A stretch of DNA of 43,193 nucleotides from Porphyromonadaceae bacterium UBA4702 (GCA_002404675.1 DHKE01000075.1:1-43193), one strand, 5' to 3'. Shown: positions 34,699 to 43,138, counted from the stretch's first letter. A program made the numbers and translations. Notes: a model not told the origin generated them from the letters alone.

Positions 34699-35814
34699 AT
34701 GAACAGAATCACGGCACTGGCGTTGACACTGCTTGCCGCAGCCGCCTCCCTGTTCGCTTCAGGACAGACACCGCCACAAATCAGAGCCACGCACGACGAG
34801 CGCGTCGAACTGGTCAGCATACTATGCCGCCTGGCCGGCTACCGGGAATACAACATGAACACCGGCGGACAGTACGTCGCCGACATAGACTCATTCTTCC
34901 GCGACGCCAAGACGCACCCGGCAGTGCTGATGCTCGACAGCCTGAGGCAGACCAACGGCATCGCCTACGACGCGCCCATGTCGCTCGCCGTCAACCTGCA
35001 AAAGGAGGGCAGCCGCTGCACCCTCGCCTGCGACCCCTCGACGCTCGAAGAGAGATGGCAGGACGTTGACATGGAGCTGCTGGCACGCCGCATGTCCGAC
35101 TTCTGCGCCAAGGCTCGCTTCGCAGAGTTCTACGAGGCTCACCGGCAATTCTACGACAGCGCGTGCGACACGTTCAACGACAAGGTCACATCGCGGTTCC
35201 GCCAGGGCTGGTACGAGCAGTTCTACGGCACGAAAGCCACAGAGAACTTCGGGATAATAATAGGCTTCGCCAACGGCGGCGGCAACTACGGCCCGCACCG
35301 CCAGCTCCCCGGCAAGCCCAAGGACGTCTATTCCATAATCGGCTACAGCGTGGACGACAGCGGACAGCCATTATACAGCACCTGCGCCGCTGACTACCTC
35401 AACACGCTGATACACGAGTTCAACCACTCATTCGTCAACCCGCTCGCCGACGACCCACGGTTCGCCGCGCGAATGGAGGCTGCCGGCAATAAGATGCTGA
35501 CACTCTCTCGCCAGACGATGAGGAAGAACGCATACACCTCGTGGGAAACCGTCATCAACGAGTCGATAGTCCGCGCAGCCGTGGTGCGCTACTTCATCGA
35601 CAACGGCATGACGCAGGACGAGATACGCCAGAGCATCACCGTCGAGGTGGCGACTGGGTTCTGGTGGATGCCGGGGCTGGTGAAATGCCTCGCCGTGTAC
35701 AGCAGCCACCGTGACCGGTACCCCACGCTCGACACATACTACGACTGCCTGATACGGTTCTTCGACGGTTTCGCAGACAGCCAGCTCGCCGAGATTGACT
35801 CCGCCATACAGTAG
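34699..35814 (+). CDS. Secreted DUF4932 metallopeptidase-like protein
   Basis: The product is 371 aa from the ATG at 34699, giving a signal peptide (ITALALTLLAAAASLFASGQ); an ORF start at 34546 lies inside mrp and is rejected. The motif LIHEFNHSFVNPL places H239, E240 and H243 as an HExxH zinc site, and ETVINESIVRAAVVRY downstream offers a further acidic ligand. DUF4932 is a Bacteroidota family of unknown substrate, gluzincin-like in appearance. Its location 25 nt after mrp suggests it is the last gene of the leuS/rdgB-side operon. It probably acts in the periplasm or outside the cell. Confidence 0.82.
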   Translation: MNRITALALTLLAAAASLFASGQTPPQIRATHDERVELVSILCRLAGYREYNMNTGGQYVADIDSFFRDAKTHPAVLMLDSLRQTNGIAYDAPMSLAVNLQKEGSRCTLACDPSTLEERWQDVDMELLARRMSDFCAKARFAEFYEAHRQFYDSACDTFNDKVTSRFRQGWYEQFYGTKATENFGIIIGFANGGGNYGPHRQLPGKPKDVYSIIGYSVDDSGQPLYSTCAADYLNTLIHEFNHSFVNPLADDPRFAARMEAAGNKMLTLSRQTMRKNAYTSWETVINESIVRAAVVRYFIDNGMTQDEIRQSITVEVATGFWWMPGLVKCLAVYSSHRDRYPTLDTYYDCLIRFFDGFADSQLAEIDSAIQ

Positions 35815-35937
35815 CAGACAGGGCGGAAAAGCGTCCACAGCGGAAGCAAAACAGCCGTATGCCGGTTTTTTCGGCACATTGCACGATAATTCACCCTCTT
35901 TTTGCCGTTATACAATAAACGACCAACTGACACAGTC

Positions 35938-36528
35938 ATGAAATACCTGGCAGCTATACTTGCAGCGGCAGCTGGATGCATGACCGCCAACGCCCGACAA
36001 CCAGTCGAAATGACCGCCGAGGACTTGATCACCAAGGTATACGGCTTGCTCGACCGCACCTGCTCCAAAGCGGAGATGATGAAGGCCGTCCGCCAGACAG
36101 CCGGGCTTGTGCCGCAAGAGGACGAATACGGCGTATGGCTCGACACCGGCGACGGATACATCATTGACTACTACGGCCTGACACCCGAGGTCTCCGCTCG
36201 CGCCTCATACGACGAGGGCGGCTCGCTGACCGACTACGGCTACTTCTTCCTCTTCCCCTACGCCAGCGGCGGCAGGGCTGCAGCCAACGCCGCGCAGGCC
36301 GACTTCAGCGGCACGCTGCTCCAGGAGATGCTCGACATGGAGCTGGGCATGGAGGCAGACACCGTGAGCGACGCGCTCTTCGAGGCTTCGGGAGAGTACG
36401 GCGACATCTCGGTGGACGTGCGGCTGGTAGAGGAGCACAACACCGGCGACAAGTCTGGACGCTTCATCCTCATCCTGTCACTTATCCCCGACGACCCCGA
36501 CACGTGGACGGCCGGCAACGGCGACTGA
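35938..36528 (+). CDS. Small secreted protein of unknown function
   Basis: The product is 196 aa from the ATG at 35938; an upstream ATG at 35902 adds a hydrophilic stretch and is rejected. The N-terminus is a signal peptide (KYLAAILAAAAGCMTANA). The Cys in it lies within AAGCMT, which is not followed by a typical lipobox context, so a lipoprotein is possible but not favoured. The mature part is strongly acidic, with a tyrosine-rich centre (DTGDGYIIDYYGL, DYGYFFLFPYASGG) and SLIPDDPDTW near the end. I do not recognise the family. It stands alone with 123 nt upstream and ends just before convergent minus-strand genes. Confidence 0.7.
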   Translation: MKYLAAILAAAAGCMTANARQPVEMTAEDLITKVYGLLDRTCSKAEMMKAVRQTAGLVPQEDEYGVWLDTGDGYIIDYYGLTPEVSARASYDEGGSLTDYGYFFLFPYASGGRAAANAAQADFSGTLLQEMLDMELGMEADTVSDALFEASGEYGDISVDVRLVEEHNTGDKSGRFILILSLIPDDPDTWTAGNGD

Positions 36529-36540
36529 CAGCCTCCGCAC

Positions 36541-36561
36541 CGGAGTGCTCTGAGCTCTCCG
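36541..36561. terminator. Hairpin between convergent genes, related to the CGGAG box
   Basis: CGGAGTGCTC and GAGCTCTCCG can pair (one T-T mismatch, very short loop) in the 57-nt gap between convergent genes. It resembles a diverged CGGAGTACTCCG box. Terminator function is inferred from location; no clear T-run follows. Confidence 0.4.
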
Positions 36562-36585
36562 AGTGCTCTTACAATGCCAATATGA

Positions 36586-37455
36586 TCACTTGCAGCCGTA
36601 GAACAGCCTCCACCCCGGCGCAGCGCGGTAACGAGCCTCCGTCCCGGACTTGAGCGTCAGGCGGCAGCGGCGGTACAGCTCCGCCTCGTCCGGCTCGAAG
36701 ATGAAGCTGCCGCAGTCAAACGCCGGCGGCACGGGCGACAATTCTACTATCTCCACAAGGCTGCGGCAGCCTGAGAACATCAGCTCGCCAAGCAGCGAGC
36801 CATTGGCAGGAAGCACGGCACGGCGCAGCGACACGCACTCCGACATGACATACGACCCCAGTTCCGTCACCGTCGAGGGGAACACTATCTCGACAATCGA
36901 CGAGCAGCACGAGAAGGCGTTCATGCCCACCTGTGCCACCCCTTCGGGCAGCGTGACAGCCTCAAGCGAGCGGCAATACTTGAACGCGCTCATGCCCACC
37001 TTCTTAAGCCCTGGCGGCAGCGACACGCTGCGCAGCGACACGCACCACTCAAACGTATGCGGCTCAATGGCAGTCACGCCTTGCGGCACTGTGAACGCCC
37101 CCAATGCCTCGCACTCGCGCAACGCCCCCTCGCCTATCTCCGTCACCGACGGCGGCAGCGGCAGGCTATCCAGCGAGGTGCAGCCCAGGAATGCGTACCG
37201 CCCCACACGGCGCAGACGGCTGCCCTCGGCAAACTCCACGCGCCGCAGGGCAGTGCACCCGGCAAAGGCATAGTCGGGGATTTCTGTGACCCAGGCAGGT
37301 ATGCGCACGACGGCAGCCGCGCTGTCAGCGGCCAGCCCACGCCACTCGCCCGCTGGCATCTGCCCGCAGCCTGCAGTGACGCACGCCTCATCGGCAGCAA
37401 CAGCCGGCACACTCGCGGCGGCCCACAGAGCCAAGACAGCAGCAAACCACCTCAT
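36586..37455 (-). CDS. Small BspA-like leucine-rich repeat secreted protein
   Basis: The product is 289 aa from the ATG at 37455 (RWFAAVLALWAAASVPAVAA signal peptide); the longer ORF reaching 37557 overlaps the upstream gene and is rejected. After a short Cys-containing lead, LRR_5 repeats fill most of the protein (DYAFAGCTAL, AFLGCTSL, ALRECEAL, AFKYCRSL, AFSCCSSI). It ends in FYGCK shortly after the repeats, with no sorting-type domain visible, unlike the 470-aa relative. The gene is 7 nt downstream of the Big_5 lipoprotein gene and is probably cotranscribed with it. Confidence 0.82.
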   Translation of the reverse strand: MRWFAAVLALWAAASVPAVAADEACVTAGCGQMPAGEWRGLAADSAAAVVRIPAWVTEIPDYAFAGCTALRRVEFAEGSRLRRVGRYAFLGCTSLDSLPLPPSVTEIGEGALRECEALGAFTVPQGVTAIEPHTFEWCVSLRSVSLPPGLKKVGMSAFKYCRSLEAVTLPEGVAQVGMNAFSCCSSIVEIVFPSTVTELGSYVMSECVSLRRAVLPANGSLLGELMFSGCRSLVEIVELSPVPPAFDCGSFIFEPDEAELYRRCRLTLKSGTEARYRAAPGWRLFYGCK

Positions 37456-37462
37456 AGACACA

Positions 37463-39454
37463 TCAGTAAGAGCCAGCCGTCGTGCGGCGGCCACGGTCAT
37501 TGGGGTCAAACGGATTGCGCGTCGGGTCGAACACCTCGTCCTCCTCATCGCCGGCATTGCTGCCGCTGCTGTCCTTCTTGCGGCGGTTCTTCTCCTGGTC
37601 AGACTTGTTCTTCTTTACGGCAGCCGGCTTCTGCCGGTCTATGGCGACGGCAGTCAAGTCCCACGGCTGCTCCACGTCCCAACGCTTGGTGATTTTCAAC
37701 GCCTTGGGATAGTAATACACATATTCCGGCTGGCGGCCTGCGTCATAGTCGCCCGTGTCGTACTCGCCGTTGCCGTTGCGGTCCTCGACCAGGCGGGCGT
37801 AGTACGTCCCCAGCTCCACGTCGCGGAACTCGACAGTGCCGCCGCTGACCGCGGCCTTGCGGACAGGCTTGTCCGAGCTGTCGAGCAGCTCCACGAAGGC
37901 CGGCACGCTGTCAGGCAGCGAGCTTATCACGAAGCGCAGGTCGAAATAGTCGTCGCGCTTCTTGACGTTGACAGCCTGTTCCTCCCCCTTGCTGCAGATG
38001 CCGTAGATGCCGCAGACAGCCAGCGAGTCGGCACGCAGGCGGTATCGTCCGCCGTACTCCCAGGGGTAGTCCACGCGGTAGCGGCGCAGCGACAGCGTGT
38101 CCTGCCGCTCGACCGCATACGGCTTCGGCACTCCCGTCCACACCGAGTCCTTCATCTCCTCAAGGTGGAACATCGACCGGTCGAGGCTCTTGACAGGCTG
38201 GTCAAACTCCATGAGCAGCGGCACGCCTACATTCTGCGATGCTCCCCCTATGAACCTCACGCCCAGCGTCTTGACCAGCGGCTTGGCGACACTGTCCGCC
38301 TTGCTGCTGCGGCGTCCCTTCTTCTTGGCAGGGCGCGGACGGACGGTGATGAGCTTGAGCGTGTCGCACCGCTGCGAGAGGAGCAGCTGCTTGTTGTGCG
38401 CCAGATATTTCAGCTCCACCGAGAGGGTGTCCGCAGCGATGACGCGAGGGTCAGTCAGCCACATCGTCACCGTGTCGTTGCGTGCCGACCGCTCCGTGAC
38501 ATACCAGTCGCGCACGCCGGGCATCCCCAGCAGCCGCACCTCCGGCAAGGTGTCGGCAGGAGCGTTGAACACCAGCGAGATGCGCGTAGAGTCGATGCGC
38601 TCGCTGCTGGTCAGGTACTGCTGGCGGAAATTGACGTTGAACGCATTTAGCAGCACGTCGTTGGGGAGGAAGCGCGTGCGTGCACGCTGCACCACGGTAT
38701 CGACCTTGCCCGTGCGCAGGTCATAGAGAGTGTCGATGGCCGTTGCCGGCTCGCACGTCGGGCGGACGGTGAAGCTGGTGAAGGCGATGTCCTCCTGCGG
38801 GTTGTCCCAGCGGAAGTCATTGTTGGCGTCGGCGAGGGCGAAGACGCGGTATTCCATGTCCTTGAGGCCGCGAATGGTGAAGCGTCCCCGGTCGTCAGTC
38901 TTCGCCACCCTGACGAGGCGCAGCGTGCGGAACGCCGTGTCGGGAGCGTCAGCCGGATGCACGCCCACGAGCATGCCCTGCTGCGGCTCGAGGTCACGCG
39001 CCGCCAGCACCATGCCCGAAATCCGCAGCGTGTCAAGCACCGGCCCTGTCGAGAACCAGTATGAGAAGCCCTCCAGCTTGTTGGCCTCGTTGTTGTCCTC
39101 AATGGCGTTGCCGAAATCGACAGTATATGTAGTCTCGGGCAGCAGCGTGTCCTGGAAACTGATGTAGACGTGCTTGCCGCTCGACGAGACACGCGGCATC
39201 GAGGCCGACGTGGGCGAGACGACCACCTTGGTGAAAGCATCCTTGACGTTGACCAGCTCGTCAAACTCCAGTGTCACGCGGCGGGGCATCGCGTCAGTCG
39301 CGCCCAGCGGAGGGTTGCAGCGCACCAGGCGGGGAGGCATCTCGTCCCTCGCGCCACCCGAAGGCCTCCCCGGCGAGGCGCAAGAGAGCATCAGCGCGGC
39401 CGCCAGCGTCGCCACTGCCGCTGCGAAAGGCAGCCTGTATATGCGGTTCATCAT
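37463..39454 (-). CDS. Lipoprotein with Ig-like Big_5 domain
   Basis: The product is 663 aa. The signal peptide ends in LMLSC with lipobox Cys at 25. The following region, PPRLVRCNPPLGATDAMPRR with VTLEFDELVNV and TYTVDFGNAIEDNNEAN, is a Big_5 (SbsA Ig-like) domain. A Fe-regulated-type or Cna-B-like beta-sandwich (DDRGRFTIRGLKDMEYRVFALADANND) follows, and a similar 'DRNGNGEYDTGDYDAG' segment lies near the C-terminus. The end is basic and low-complexity (KKNKSDQEKNRRKKDSS). This is a conserved Bacteroidota lipoprotein type of unknown role, likely outer-membrane anchored. It is divergent from secDF. Confidence 0.8.
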   Translation of the reverse strand: MMNRIYRLPFAAAVATLAAALMLSCASPGRPSGGARDEMPPRLVRCNPPLGATDAMPRRVTLEFDELVNVKDAFTKVVVSPTSASMPRVSSSGKHVYISFQDTLLPETTYTVDFGNAIEDNNEANKLEGFSYWFSTGPVLDTLRISGMVLAARDLEPQQGMLVGVHPADAPDTAFRTLRLVRVAKTDDRGRFTIRGLKDMEYRVFALADANNDFRWDNPQEDIAFTSFTVRPTCEPATAIDTLYDLRTGKVDTVVQRARTRFLPNDVLLNAFNVNFRQQYLTSSERIDSTRISLVFNAPADTLPEVRLLGMPGVRDWYVTERSARNDTVTMWLTDPRVIAADTLSVELKYLAHNKQLLLSQRCDTLKLITVRPRPAKKKGRRSSKADSVAKPLVKTLGVRFIGGASQNVGVPLLMEFDQPVKSLDRSMFHLEEMKDSVWTGVPKPYAVERQDTLSLRRYRVDYPWEYGGRYRLRADSLAVCGIYGICSKGEEQAVNVKKRDDYFDLRFVISSLPDSVPAFVELLDSSDKPVRKAAVSGGTVEFRDVELGTYYARLVEDRNGNGEYDTGDYDAGRQPEYVYYYPKALKITKRWDVEQPWDLTAVAIDRQKPAAVKKNKSDQEKNRRKKDSSGSNAGDEEDEVFDPTRNPFDPNDRGRRTTAGSY

Positions 39455-39477
39455 ATCATGTATCGGTAAATCGACCC

Positions 39478-39485
39478 CAAAAGTA
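39478..39485 (-). promoter_or_regulatory. -7 element of the Big_5 lipoprotein operon
   Basis: The complement of 39478-39485 is TACTTTTG, matching TAnnTTTG, 24 nt before the ATG at 39454. A TTG on the minus strand (39502-39504) lies 16 nt away rather than the usual 19-21, so only the -7 box is supported. Confidence 0.45.
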
Positions 39486-39581
39486 TGAAAAAAACGAGAA
39501 ACAACCGCGCTCCGAGAGGGAAAAACGCCCCGACACCCATTTTTTTACACCCTGGCACGCGGTCAACACAAAAAAAAGAAT

Positions 39582-39589
39582 TAAATTTG
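39582..39589 (+). promoter_or_regulatory. -7 element of secDF
   Basis: TAAATTTG lies 52 nt before the ATG at 39641, putting the predicted transcript start near 39596. That makes translation from the upstream in-frame ATG at 39485 impossible from this transcript and decides the secDF start. A T-rich tract lies near 39540-39546 upstream. Confidence 0.55.
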
Positions 39590-39640
39590 CGAGTTGAAAT
39601 CATCAAGCGAATAATAGAAAACAACATAACAACACAAACA

Positions 39641-42619
39641 ATGCAGAACAAAGGGTTTATCAGCACCATTGCCGTCCTGTTGATCTTGATTTGTGGCTTC
39701 TACATCTCATTCTCCTTCGTCACGTCTCACTACGAGAAGAAGGCGCAGGAGTATGCCGCCGCAAAGGCCAAGACCACTGACGTGACCAATGATGTTTACA
39801 AACAGAGTCTGAAACAGTTCAACGATTCCATCGACAAGGAGAAAGTCTACCTGGGCTACTACACCTACAACCAGGTGCGCAAGATGGAAATCGGTCTTGG
39901 TCTTGACCTCAAGGGAGGCATGAACGTCGTGCTCGAGATTTCCGTGCCCGACATCCTGCGCCAGTACGCCTCGGGCGAACAGCAGCTGGCCAAGATAAAC
40001 GACGCAATCAAGAAAACCGAAGCCGAGGGCGTGAAATCCTCTGACAAGGACTTCATCGCACGCATGGCGTCGCACCTGCAGCCCGGCACAATGGCCGGCC
40101 TCTTCACACGCGAGGGAGAGTTCTTGGGCAAGCTCAAGTCAAACGCCTCCAACAGCGAGGTCGTAGACGCGCTCAACCAGCAGGTGTCAAGCCAGGTCGA
40201 CGCCGCCTTCAACATATTCCGCACACGTATCGACCAGTTCGGCGTCGTAGCGCCGAATATCCAGAAACTTCAGGACAAGACCGGACAGATCCTGCTCGAG
40301 CTTCCCGGCGTCAAAGAGCCCGAGCGTGTCACAGAGCTGCTCAAGTCGTCTGCCAACCTGGAGTTCTTCGAAGTATACAACTACAACGAGATAGCAGGTG
40401 ACCTGAACCGCTTCGCGCAGGCATACGCCGCACAGGACACCACCAGCCACGCCAACCTGATGACGCTGCTCGGCGGCGCAGGCAGGCAGGGCAGCCCCGT
40501 CATCGGCATCGTCAAGCCCGACGACCGCGCAATGGTGGACAGCATGCTCAACTCCCCGCTCGCCAAGCAGACGCTCCCGCAGGACTTCCACGCCGTCTGG
40601 GAGGTCAAGCCAGTGGAATACCCCGTCCTTGACCCCAAGACCGGCAAAGAAGTCAAGAAAGCCAACGGCGAGACAAAGACCACGCCCTACTGGCAGCTCA
40701 TCGCCCTCAAGGGCGAAGCAGCCCTCGAGGGTGACGTAGTGACCTCCGCAAGCTCCGAGTTTGAGCAGATGCGAGGCAACACCGTCAACATGAAGATGAA
40801 CGACGCCGGAGCGCAGCAGTGGGCCACACTCACACGCAACAACATCGGCCGCCCCATAGCGATCGTCCTCGACGACCATGTATACTCATACCCCAACGTG
40901 AACGCCGAAATCACCGGCGGCTCGTCTGAAATCACCGGCAACTTCACCCCCGAGGAGGCAAACGACCTCGCCAACGTGCTCAAGTCGGGCAAGATGTCGG
41001 CCAAGGTCGAAGTGGTCAGCAACAACGTCATCGGCCCGTCGCTCGGCGCTGACGCCATACAGCAGGGCTTCGTTTCATTCATCGTCGCCCTCGTGCTGCT
41101 GATGATATTCATGATATGCATCTACGGCTTCGTCCCCGGCATGGTGGCAAACGTAGGCCTTATCCTCAACCTCTACTTCACGCTCGGCATCCTCGCCTCG
41201 CTGCAGGCAGTCCTCACACTCTCGGGCATCGCCGGTATCGTCCTGTCGCTCGGCATGGCGGTCGACGCCAACGTGCTGATATTCGAGCGCACCAAGGAGG
41301 AGTTGCGCAGCGGCAAGAAACTGCGCCAGGCCATCTCCGAGGGCTACAGCAACGCATTCTCCGCGATATTCGACTCCAACCTCACCTCCGTCATCACAGG
41401 CGTCATCCTGCTCCTCTTCGGTTCAGGGCCTATCAAGGGCTTCGCGACGACCCTCATCATCGGCCTCGTATGCTCGTTCTTCATAGCAGTCTTCCTGACA
41501 CGCATCGCCTTTGAGATGCTCACCAAGAACGGCCGCTGCGCCAACATGACATTCACCACACGCATCTCGCGCAACCTCCTGACCAACACCAGCATCGACT
41601 TCCTCGGCAAGCGGAAGGCCGCCCTCGCCGTATGGCTCATACTCATCGCCGCATCAGTAGGCTCGCTTTTCCTGCGCGGCCTGAACCAGGGCATCGACTT
41701 CTCCGGAGGACGCAACTATGTGGTGCAGTTTGACAAGGACGTCAACCCCGAGGCCATGAAGGCCAAGCTCGAGACCGCGTTCCAGACCGCTGCCGACGAC
41801 AAGACCGTCAGCGTAGGCGTCATCACAATCGACAACGCCACCAAGGCACGCATCTCGACCAGCTACAAGATAGCCAGCAACGACAACAACGTCGAGAACG
41901 AAATCACCAAGATACTCTACGACACCCTCAAGGACGAGCTGACCGACAAAAACGGCAAGGTGATGGACTACAACGCCTTCACCGTTGCCGACGAGAGCCA
42001 CGGCATCATCTCGATACAGAAGGTAGGGCCCTCCGTCGCCGACGACATGAAGACCGACGCATACTGGGCAGTCAGCATCGCCGTCATCTGCATGTTCCTC
42101 TACATCCTGCTGCGTTTCCGCAACATCGCCTTCTCCGTCGGCGCTGTCGCAGCCGTGGCGCTGACCGCCTTCCTCATCATCGGCCTCTACTCACTGTGCT
42201 GGGGCTTCCTCCCGTTCTCAATGGAGATTGACCAGACGTTCATCGCCGCGATACTTACCATAATCGGCTACCAGATCAACGACACCGTGGTGGTATTCGA
42301 CCGCGTGCGCGAGATGATCAAGGTATACCCCAAGGAAGACCGATACCTGACGTTCAACAAGTCGCTCAACACGACGCTGACACGTACGTTGATGACATCG
42401 CTCACGACGTTGCTCGTGCTGCTGTGCATCTTCTTCCTCGGCGGCGAGTCTATCCGCTCATTCACATTCGCAATGATATTCGGCGTCATCGTCGGCACAT
42501 TCTGCACGCTCTTCTGCGCTGCGCCGATAGCATACGGCATCTTCAGCAAGTCGCAGAAAAAGCAAGTTGCCAAGGCAGAGGCCACACCGGCTCTCCAGGG
42601 CAACCGCCGCTTCAAATAA
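39641..42619 (+). CDS. secDF: Fused protein translocase subunit SecDF
   Basis: The product is 992 aa from the ATG at 39641 (MQNKGFISTIAVLLILICGF), which places the first membrane helix at once; the ORF start at 39485 adds 52 hydrophilic residues and precedes the promoter. SecD features are GLGLDLKGGMNVVLEI, a large periplasmic region, and helices with GMAVDANVLIFERTKEEL. SecF follows with GLNQGIDFSGGRNYVVQF and YQINDTVVVFDRVREM. About 12 membrane segments are expected in total. SecDF uses the proton gradient to complete export through SecYEG. Fusion of SecD and SecF is usual in Bacteroidota. The gene is monocistronic and followed by a terminator hairpin. Confidence 0.97.
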   Translation: MQNKGFISTIAVLLILICGFYISFSFVTSHYEKKAQEYAAAKAKTTDVTNDVYKQSLKQFNDSIDKEKVYLGYYTYNQVRKMEIGLGLDLKGGMNVVLEISVPDILRQYASGEQQLAKINDAIKKTEAEGVKSSDKDFIARMASHLQPGTMAGLFTREGEFLGKLKSNASNSEVVDALNQQVSSQVDAAFNIFRTRIDQFGVVAPNIQKLQDKTGQILLELPGVKEPERVTELLKSSANLEFFEVYNYNEIAGDLNRFAQAYAAQDTTSHANLMTLLGGAGRQGSPVIGIVKPDDRAMVDSMLNSPLAKQTLPQDFHAVWEVKPVEYPVLDPKTGKEVKKANGETKTTPYWQLIALKGEAALEGDVVTSASSEFEQMRGNTVNMKMNDAGAQQWATLTRNNIGRPIAIVLDDHVYSYPNVNAEITGGSSEITGNFTPEEANDLANVLKSGKMSAKVEVVSNNVIGPSLGADAIQQGFVSFIVALVLLMIFMICIYGFVPGMVANVGLILNLYFTLGILASLQAVLTLSGIAGIVLSLGMAVDANVLIFERTKEELRSGKKLRQAISEGYSNAFSAIFDSNLTSVITGVILLLFGSGPIKGFATTLIIGLVCSFFIAVFLTRIAFEMLTKNGRCANMTFTTRISRNLLTNTSIDFLGKRKAALAVWLILIAASVGSLFLRGLNQGIDFSGGRNYVVQFDKDVNPEAMKAKLETAFQTAADDKTVSVGVITIDNATKARISTSYKIASNDNNVENEITKILYDTLKDELTDKNGKVMDYNAFTVADESHGIISIQKVGPSVADDMKTDAYWAVSIAVICMFLYILLRFRNIAFSVGAVAAVALTAFLIIGLYSLCWGFLPFSMEIDQTFIAAILTIIGYQINDTVVVFDRVREMIKVYPKEDRYLTFNKSLNTTLTRTLMTSLTTLLVLLCIFFLGGESIRSFTFAMIFGVIVGTFCTLFCAAPIAYGIFSKSQKKQVAKAEATPALQGNRRFK

Positions 42620-42648
42620 CCAATACTGACACACGACACTCCACGACA

Positions 42649-42674
42649 GGGGGCGGGCCGCACGGCTCGTCCCC
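42649..42674 (+). terminator. Intrinsic terminator of secDF
   Basis: GGGGGCGGGCC (42649-42659) pairs with GGCTCGTCCCC (42664-42674) over 11 positions, two of them G-U, around GCAC, and is followed by TTATAT. It is 30 nt after the secDF stop. Confidence 0.65.
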
Positions 42675-42687
42675 TTATATGTGTATA

Positions 42688-42702
42688 TGCGCCGTCGGCG
42701 CA
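42688..42702. repeat. Short GC hairpin TGCGCC-GTC-GGCGCA
   Basis: TGCGCCGTCGGCGCA has 6-bp arms and is followed by the AAGGCCTT palindrome (42702-42709). It opens the gene-free stretch from 42620 to 43193, which is otherwise filled with the palindromic modules listed next. Confidence 0.5.
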
Positions 42703-42727
42703 AGGCCTTGCCGCCCGGAGAACCATC

Positions 42728-42790
42728 TGTTTCATGCTGTTGCATCTGTTGCGCCCCTGCAACGGTGAAACAGGTGAAACACGTGCAACA
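42728..42790. repeat. TGTT-unit hairpin H3 (imperfect)
   Basis: TGTT begins at 42728, 42738 and 42747; AACA begins at 42769, 42778 and 42787. The inner stem is GTTGC/GCAAC around GCCCCT; the outer units (TGTTTCATG, TGTTGCATC against TGAAACAGG, TGAAACACG) pair only partly. Confidence 0.6.
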
Positions 42791-42810
42791 CCCCGCTTGT
42801 CCCTGACCGC

Positions 42811-42865
42811 TGTTTCCTTCTGTTCGGGGTGTTCGGGTGTTCCCAGCCACCGAACAGCCGAACAG
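42811..42865. repeat. TGTT-unit hairpin H4 (TGTTCGG units)
   Basis: TGTT begins at 42811, 42821, 42830 and 42838. CTGTTCGG (42820-42827) pairs with CCGAACAG (42858-42865) and TGTTCG (42830-42835) with CGAACA (42851-42856). The units differ in sequence from H1-H3 yet pairing is kept. Confidence 0.65.
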
Positions 42866-42878
42866 GTTGCCGATATTT

Positions 42879-42949
42879 GTTTCCTGTGTTTCCTGCTGTT
42901 TCCTTGTTTACCGTCCCTGACGCAGGAAACAAGGAAACACGGCAAACAG
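42879..42949. repeat. TGTT-unit hairpin H2', inverted copy of H2
   Basis: Units starting TGTT lie at 42879, 42887, 42897 and 42905. The 54 nt at 42896-42949 are the reverse complement of 25207-25260 with one mismatch. Confidence 0.8.
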
Positions 42950-42980
42950 TCCTCTCCACTCCTCGGAGGTCTCCGAGTTC

Positions 42981-42994
42981 TCGGAGTACTCCGA
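42981..42994. repeat. CGGAGTACTCCG box, copy 4
   Basis: TCGGAGTACTCCGA is palindromic and surrounded by partial relatives (CTCGGAGGTCTCCGAG upstream, GCTCGGAGAG downstream). It lacks the GAATATG flank. Confidence 0.7.
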
Positions 42995-43048
42995 CAGCTC
43001 GGAGAGTGCGTCCCCGCTGCCGCAAATGCGCAGACCGCGCATGTTTGT

Positions 43049-43076
43049 GCTGTCAGTGTAGGGACACGGCGTGCCG
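43049..43076. repeat. TAGGGACACGGC module, 28 nt shared inverted with 24969-24996
   Basis: The segment is an exact reverse-complement match to 24969-24996. The right arm of the palindrome is lost after GTGCCG. Confidence 0.75.
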
Positions 43077-43100
43077 AAAGCACTGAAAAAGTTTTTGGTG

Positions 43101-43138
43101 GTGCCGCTGTTTGCAATTGGCATGGCAAACAGCGGCAC
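43101..43138. repeat. Perfect 14-bp hairpin H5 containing TGTTTGC
   Basis: GTGCCGCTGTTTGC (43101-43114) and GCAAACAGCGGCAC (43125-43138) pair perfectly around a 10-nt loop. It carries a single TGTT unit. Confidence 0.65.

Noticed and set aside
39485..39640. 52-residue N-terminal extension of SecDF
   Set aside because: The -7 element at 39582-39589 lies inside it, and the start at 39641 places the first membrane helix at the N-terminus.
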